Origin: Allobosea sp.
Lineage (GTDB): Bacteria > Pseudomonadota > Alphaproteobacteria > Rhizobiales > Kaistiaceae
Length of the DNA: 64,000 nucleotides
Direction: 5' to 3'
Assembly: GCA_017307955.1 (NCBI GenBank)
Contig: JAFKFV010000011.1
Span: 186,001 to 250,000 of the forward strand
A program made the position numbers and the translations under genes. The notes under the pieces were generated by a model. That model did no database searches and was not told the origin of the DNA. It saw only the letters and a program-made list of their open reading frames with translations. This document shows, piece by piece, positions 61,730 to 64,000 of the stretch (positions within the stretch are counted from its first letter, which is position 1; every line of letters starts with the position of its first letter).

Positions 61730-62931
61730 ACGGTCTCGAGATGCGCGGCTGGCTGCGCGCCGACGGCCGCAAGGGCATCCGCAACGTCGTCGCGGTCGGC
61801 TATCTCGTCGAATGCGCGCATCACGTGGCGCGCGAGATCGTCGTGCCGTTCCGCGACCGCGACGTGCATGTGATCGGTTTTCCCGGCTGCTATCCGAACG
61901 ACTATGCGCAGTCGATGATGGAGCGGCTCTGCACGCATCCGAATGTCGGCGCGGTGCTGCTCGTCTCGCTCGGCTGCGAGAGCTTCAACAAATATGCGCT
62001 GGAACGGGTGGTGCGCGCGAGCGGCCGGCCGGTGAAGACGATCGTCATCCAGGCGGCGGGCGGCACGCGGAAATCCATCGACGAGGGCCGCGCCTTCGTC
62101 GCCGAGCAGCGCGCGCTGCTCGATGCCGCGCCGACCGTGCCGATGGCGGTGAGCGAACTGGTGATCGGCACCGTCTGCGGCGGCTCCGACGGCACCTCGG
62201 GCATCACCGGCAATCCCGCCGCCGGCCGCGCCTTCGACCAGTTCGTCGCCGAGGGCGCCGCCTGCATCTTCGAGGAGACGGGCGAACTCATCGGCTGCGA
62301 ACACATCATGGCCGCGCGCGCCGCGACGCCCGAACTCGGTGCCGAGCTGGAGGCGAGCGTCGCCAAGGCCGCGCGCTATTACGCGACCCTTGGCTACGGT
62401 TCCTTCGCGGCGGGCAATGCCGATGGCGGGCTGACGACGATCGAGGAAAAATCAATGGGCGCCTATGCGAAATCCGGCGCCTCGCCGATTTCGGGCCTCA
62501 TCAAGCCGGGCGACATCCCGCCGCGCGGCGGGCTCTACCTCCTCGACGTGGTGCCGGACGGCGAGGTGCGGTTCGGCTTTCCCAATATCAACGACAATGC
62601 CGAGATCGCCGAACTCATTGCCTGCGGCAGCCATGCCGTGCTGTTCGTCACCGGGCGGGGCTCGGTTGTCGGCTCGGCGATCTCGCCGGTCGTGAAGATC
62701 TGCGCCAATCCGGAGACCTACCGCCGCATGGCCGACGACATGGATGTCGATGCCGGCCGCATCCTCGAAGGCAGAGCGAGCCTCGACGAGGTCGGCCGCG
62801 AGATTCATGACCGCGTCGTCGCGCTCGGCGCCGGCGCGCGCACGCGCTCCGAAGAGCTTGGCCACCAGGAATTCATCCTGACCTACAAGTCGTTCGAGCC
62901 GATCGGCCCCGCCTGCCTTCCCGCTGCCTGA
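61726..62931 (+). CDS. UxaA-family dehydratase, large subunit
   Basis: A 401-residue protein matching the C-terminal catalytic part of UxaA-family hexarate/altronate dehydratases. Family segments are GWLRADGRKGIRN, VIGFPGCYPN, LLVSLGCES, TVCGGSDGTSGITGNPAAG, GNADGGLTTIEEKSMGAYAK and ICANPETYRRM; conserved Cys residues fit an Fe or Fe-S site. It dehydrates a sugar acid or related hydroxyacid to a 2-keto-3-deoxy product, presumably the substrate of the RraA-family aldolase that follows 11 nt later. Exact acid unknown. Confidence 0.9.
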   Translation: MNGLEMRGWLRADGRKGIRNVVAVGYLVECAHHVAREIVVPFRDRDVHVIGFPGCYPNDYAQSMMERLCTHPNVGAVLLVSLGCESFNKYALERVVRASGRPVKTIVIQAAGGTRKSIDEGRAFVAEQRALLDAAPTVPMAVSELVIGTVCGGSDGTSGITGNPAAGRAFDQFVAEGAACIFEETGELIGCEHIMAARAATPELGAELEASVAKAARYYATLGYGSFAAGNADGGLTTIEEKSMGAYAKSGASPISGLIKPGDIPPRGGLYLLDVVPDGEVRFGFPNINDNAEIAELIACGSHAVLFVTGRGSVVGSAISPVVKICANPETYRRMADDMDVDAGRILEGRASLDEVGREIHDRVVALGAGARTRSEELGHQEFILTYKSFEPIGPACLPAA

Positions 62932-62942
62932 GGAACCCTGCC

Positions 62943-63599
62943 ATGACGGCCGAAAGGACGCTCACCGAACGGCTCGAGGCCTGCTACACCGGCGTCGTCC
63001 ACGACGTCATGCGGGCGATGGGCCTTGCCGACTTCACGCTTCCGCCCGGGCTGCGCCCGATCCTGCCGGAGCGCGCGATGGCCGGGCCGGCCTTCACCAT
63101 CCTCGGCAAGGTCGATCCCTCCGCCGATCCGCATGAGACGCTGCTCGCCTGGACCGGGCTTCTCTCGAAGGCACCGCCCGGCGCGATCTGGGTGTCGCAG
63201 CCCAATGACGACCGCGTCGCGCATATGGGCGAATTGTCGGCCGAGACGCTGAAGAACAAGGGCGTGCGTGGGGCGATTGTCGACGGCTTCGCCCGAGACG
63301 TGAACTTCCTCATCGAGATCGGCTTCCAGACCTGGTGCCGGGGCTTCACGCCGCGCGACATCGTCGGCATCTGGTTGCCGGAGGCGACCGATGTCGAGGT
63401 CACGATCGGCGATGTCGTCATCGCGCCGGGCGATTATCTGGTCGGCGACCGCGACGGGCTGATCCGCATTCCGCGCGCGCTCGCCGAGGAGGTTGCCGCC
63501 CGCGCCGAGGCGGCCATCGCGACCGAGAATCTCGTCCGCAAGGCGATCCTCTCCGGCGTCGACCCGCAGCAGGCCTACCTCACCTACGGCAAGTTCTGA
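62943..63599 (+). CDS. RraA-family protein (HMG/CHA aldolase-like)
   Basis: A 218-residue RraA-fold protein. It has VVHDVMRAMGLADFTLPPG, a PGAIWVSQ segment, GVRGAIVDGFARDVNFL with the metal-binding GxxRD-type motif, and GDYLVGDRDGLIRIP. In catabolic operons such proteins are class II pyruvate aldolases acting on 4-hydroxy-4-methyl-2-oxoglutarate or carboxylated analogues, or decarboxylases of oxo-acids; the RNase-regulator role of E. coli RraA is not expected here. Its position after a dehydratase suits a C-C cleavage step. Confidence 0.88.
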   Translation: MTAERTLTERLEACYTGVVHDVMRAMGLADFTLPPGLRPILPERAMAGPAFTILGKVDPSADPHETLLAWTGLLSKAPPGAIWVSQPNDDRVAHMGELSAETLKNKGVRGAIVDGFARDVNFLIEIGFQTWCRGFTPRDIVGIWLPEATDVEVTIGDVVIAPGDYLVGDRDGLIRIPRALAEEVAARAEAAIATENLVRKAILSGVDPQQAYLTYGKF

Positions 63600-63616
63600 G
63601 CTGCCGCGCGCGCCCG

Positions 63617-63639
63617 CCGGGGGGATGATCATTCCCCGG
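63617..63639. terminator. Hairpin between RraA and esterase genes
   Basis: CCGGGG ... CCCCGG arms around the palindrome ATGATCAT, 18 nt past the RraA-family stop; no T-run. Confidence 0.5.
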
Positions 63640-63721
63640 CAACGCCGACGGGCGCATGTCCTCGCCTTGCCAAAGCCGTGGCGGCGGCGACACTGGAGCC
63701 GCACGATTCGGGAGAGAGTCC

Positions 63722-64000
63722 ATGCCGCTTTATGATCTCAGCATCGCGGAGCTTCGCGCCTATCGCGGCGAGGTTACCCGTCCGGGTGACTTCGACGCCT
63801 TCTGGGCGGGAACGCTGGCCGAGGCCCGCGCCGTGCCGCTCGATGCGCGCTTCGAGCCGTTCGACGCGGGGCTGAAGATCGTCGAGGTGCTCGACGTGAC
63901 CTTTGCCGGTTTCGGCGGCCATCCGGTCAAGGCCTGGCTCATCCTGCCGCGCCAGCGCGCGGGCAAGCTTCCCTGCGTCGTCAAATTTATCGGCTATGGC
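63722..64000 (+). CDS. CE7 acetylxylan esterase / cephalosporin-C deacetylase (5' part only)
   Basis: The first 93 residues of a carbohydrate esterase family 7 protein: MPLYDLSIAELRAYRGEVTR, DFDAFWAGTLAEARAV, VTFAGFGGHPVKAWLILP and VVKFIGYG. CE7 enzymes deacetylate xylo-oligosaccharides and other acetylated sugars in the cytoplasm. The catalytic Ser-Asp-His triad lies beyond the window edge. Its place next to a sugar importer and dehydratase suggests acetylated sugars as substrates. Confidence 0.87.
   Translation, partial: MPLYDLSIAELRAYRGEVTRPGDFDAFWAGTLAEARAVPLDARFEPFDAGLKIVEVLDVTFAGFGGHPVKAWLILPRQRAGKLPCVVKFIGYG

Overview
This window is high-GC DNA with tightly packed, often overlapping genes. 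Its many ABC importers for sugars, polyols and amino acids, its LacI, GntR, MocR, SorC and XRE regulators, and its partner-switching proteins point to an alphaproteobacterium, probably Hyphomicrobiales (Rhizobiales). This is inferred from gene content; no rRNA or tRNA is present to fix the taxon. I found no phage, integrase, insertion sequence or CRISPR array.

Layout. 1-8.4 kb holds an AceE-like transketolase (cut by the left edge), an Ldh_2 oxidoreductase, a membrane acyltransferase, an esterase, a Tat-exported amidohydrolase and a small membrane protein. 8.6-14.5 kb holds a GAF-GGDEF-EAL protein with a degenerate GGDEF motif, a FUSC/HlyD efflux pair divergent from a MocR regulator, and a DUF983 protein; palindromes TGTAT...ATACA sit at both ends of the MocR gene. 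14.5-24.3 kb holds a LacI regulator with an M24-fold protein, facing a sugar ABC importer plus a GH116 glycosidase. Two perfect 12-bp LacI-type operators lie between them, and two copies of a hairpin-rich intergenic repeat lie in and after the operon.

24.5-33.4 kb is the most unusual part. An amino-acid-binding protein and a small-molecule kinase face a translationally coupled run: a binding-protein/permease fusion, a permease fused to an RsbW-like HATPase domain, and a membrane sensor with a SpoIIE-type PP2C phosphatase. A STAS antagonist follows on the other strand, then an NCS2 (nucleobase) permease with a C-terminal degenerate RsbW-like domain. No ABC ATPase and no sigma factor are present. 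I read this as a transporter-coupled partner-switching system in which two transport proteins carry the switch domains.

33.4-45.5 kb: a methyltransferase, an SDR, a class II aldolase, then a polyol operon on the minus strand (binding protein, two permeases, ATPase, mannitol-type dehydrogenase, HAD phosphatase) with a SorC-family regulator. A vanadium haloperoxidase-like gene sits between the operon and its likely regulator. 45.6-52.8 kb: a nitrilase, an amidotransferase-like protein and an XRE-cupin regulator, divergent from a carbamoylase, an NMT1-type ABC importer and an M24 peptidase; the regulator probably controls both directions through TCAAG-N3-CTTGA sites. 52.8-56.8 kb: a DUF305 protein, a sulfatase and ETF-ubiquinone oxidoreductase, with a large nested inverted repeat between the last two. 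56.8-64 kb: a ribose-type ABC importer with a GntR/FCD regulator, facing a split UxaA dehydratase, an RraA-family aldolase and a CE7 esterase cut by the right edge; this looks like a sugar-acid or acylated-sugar catabolic locus.
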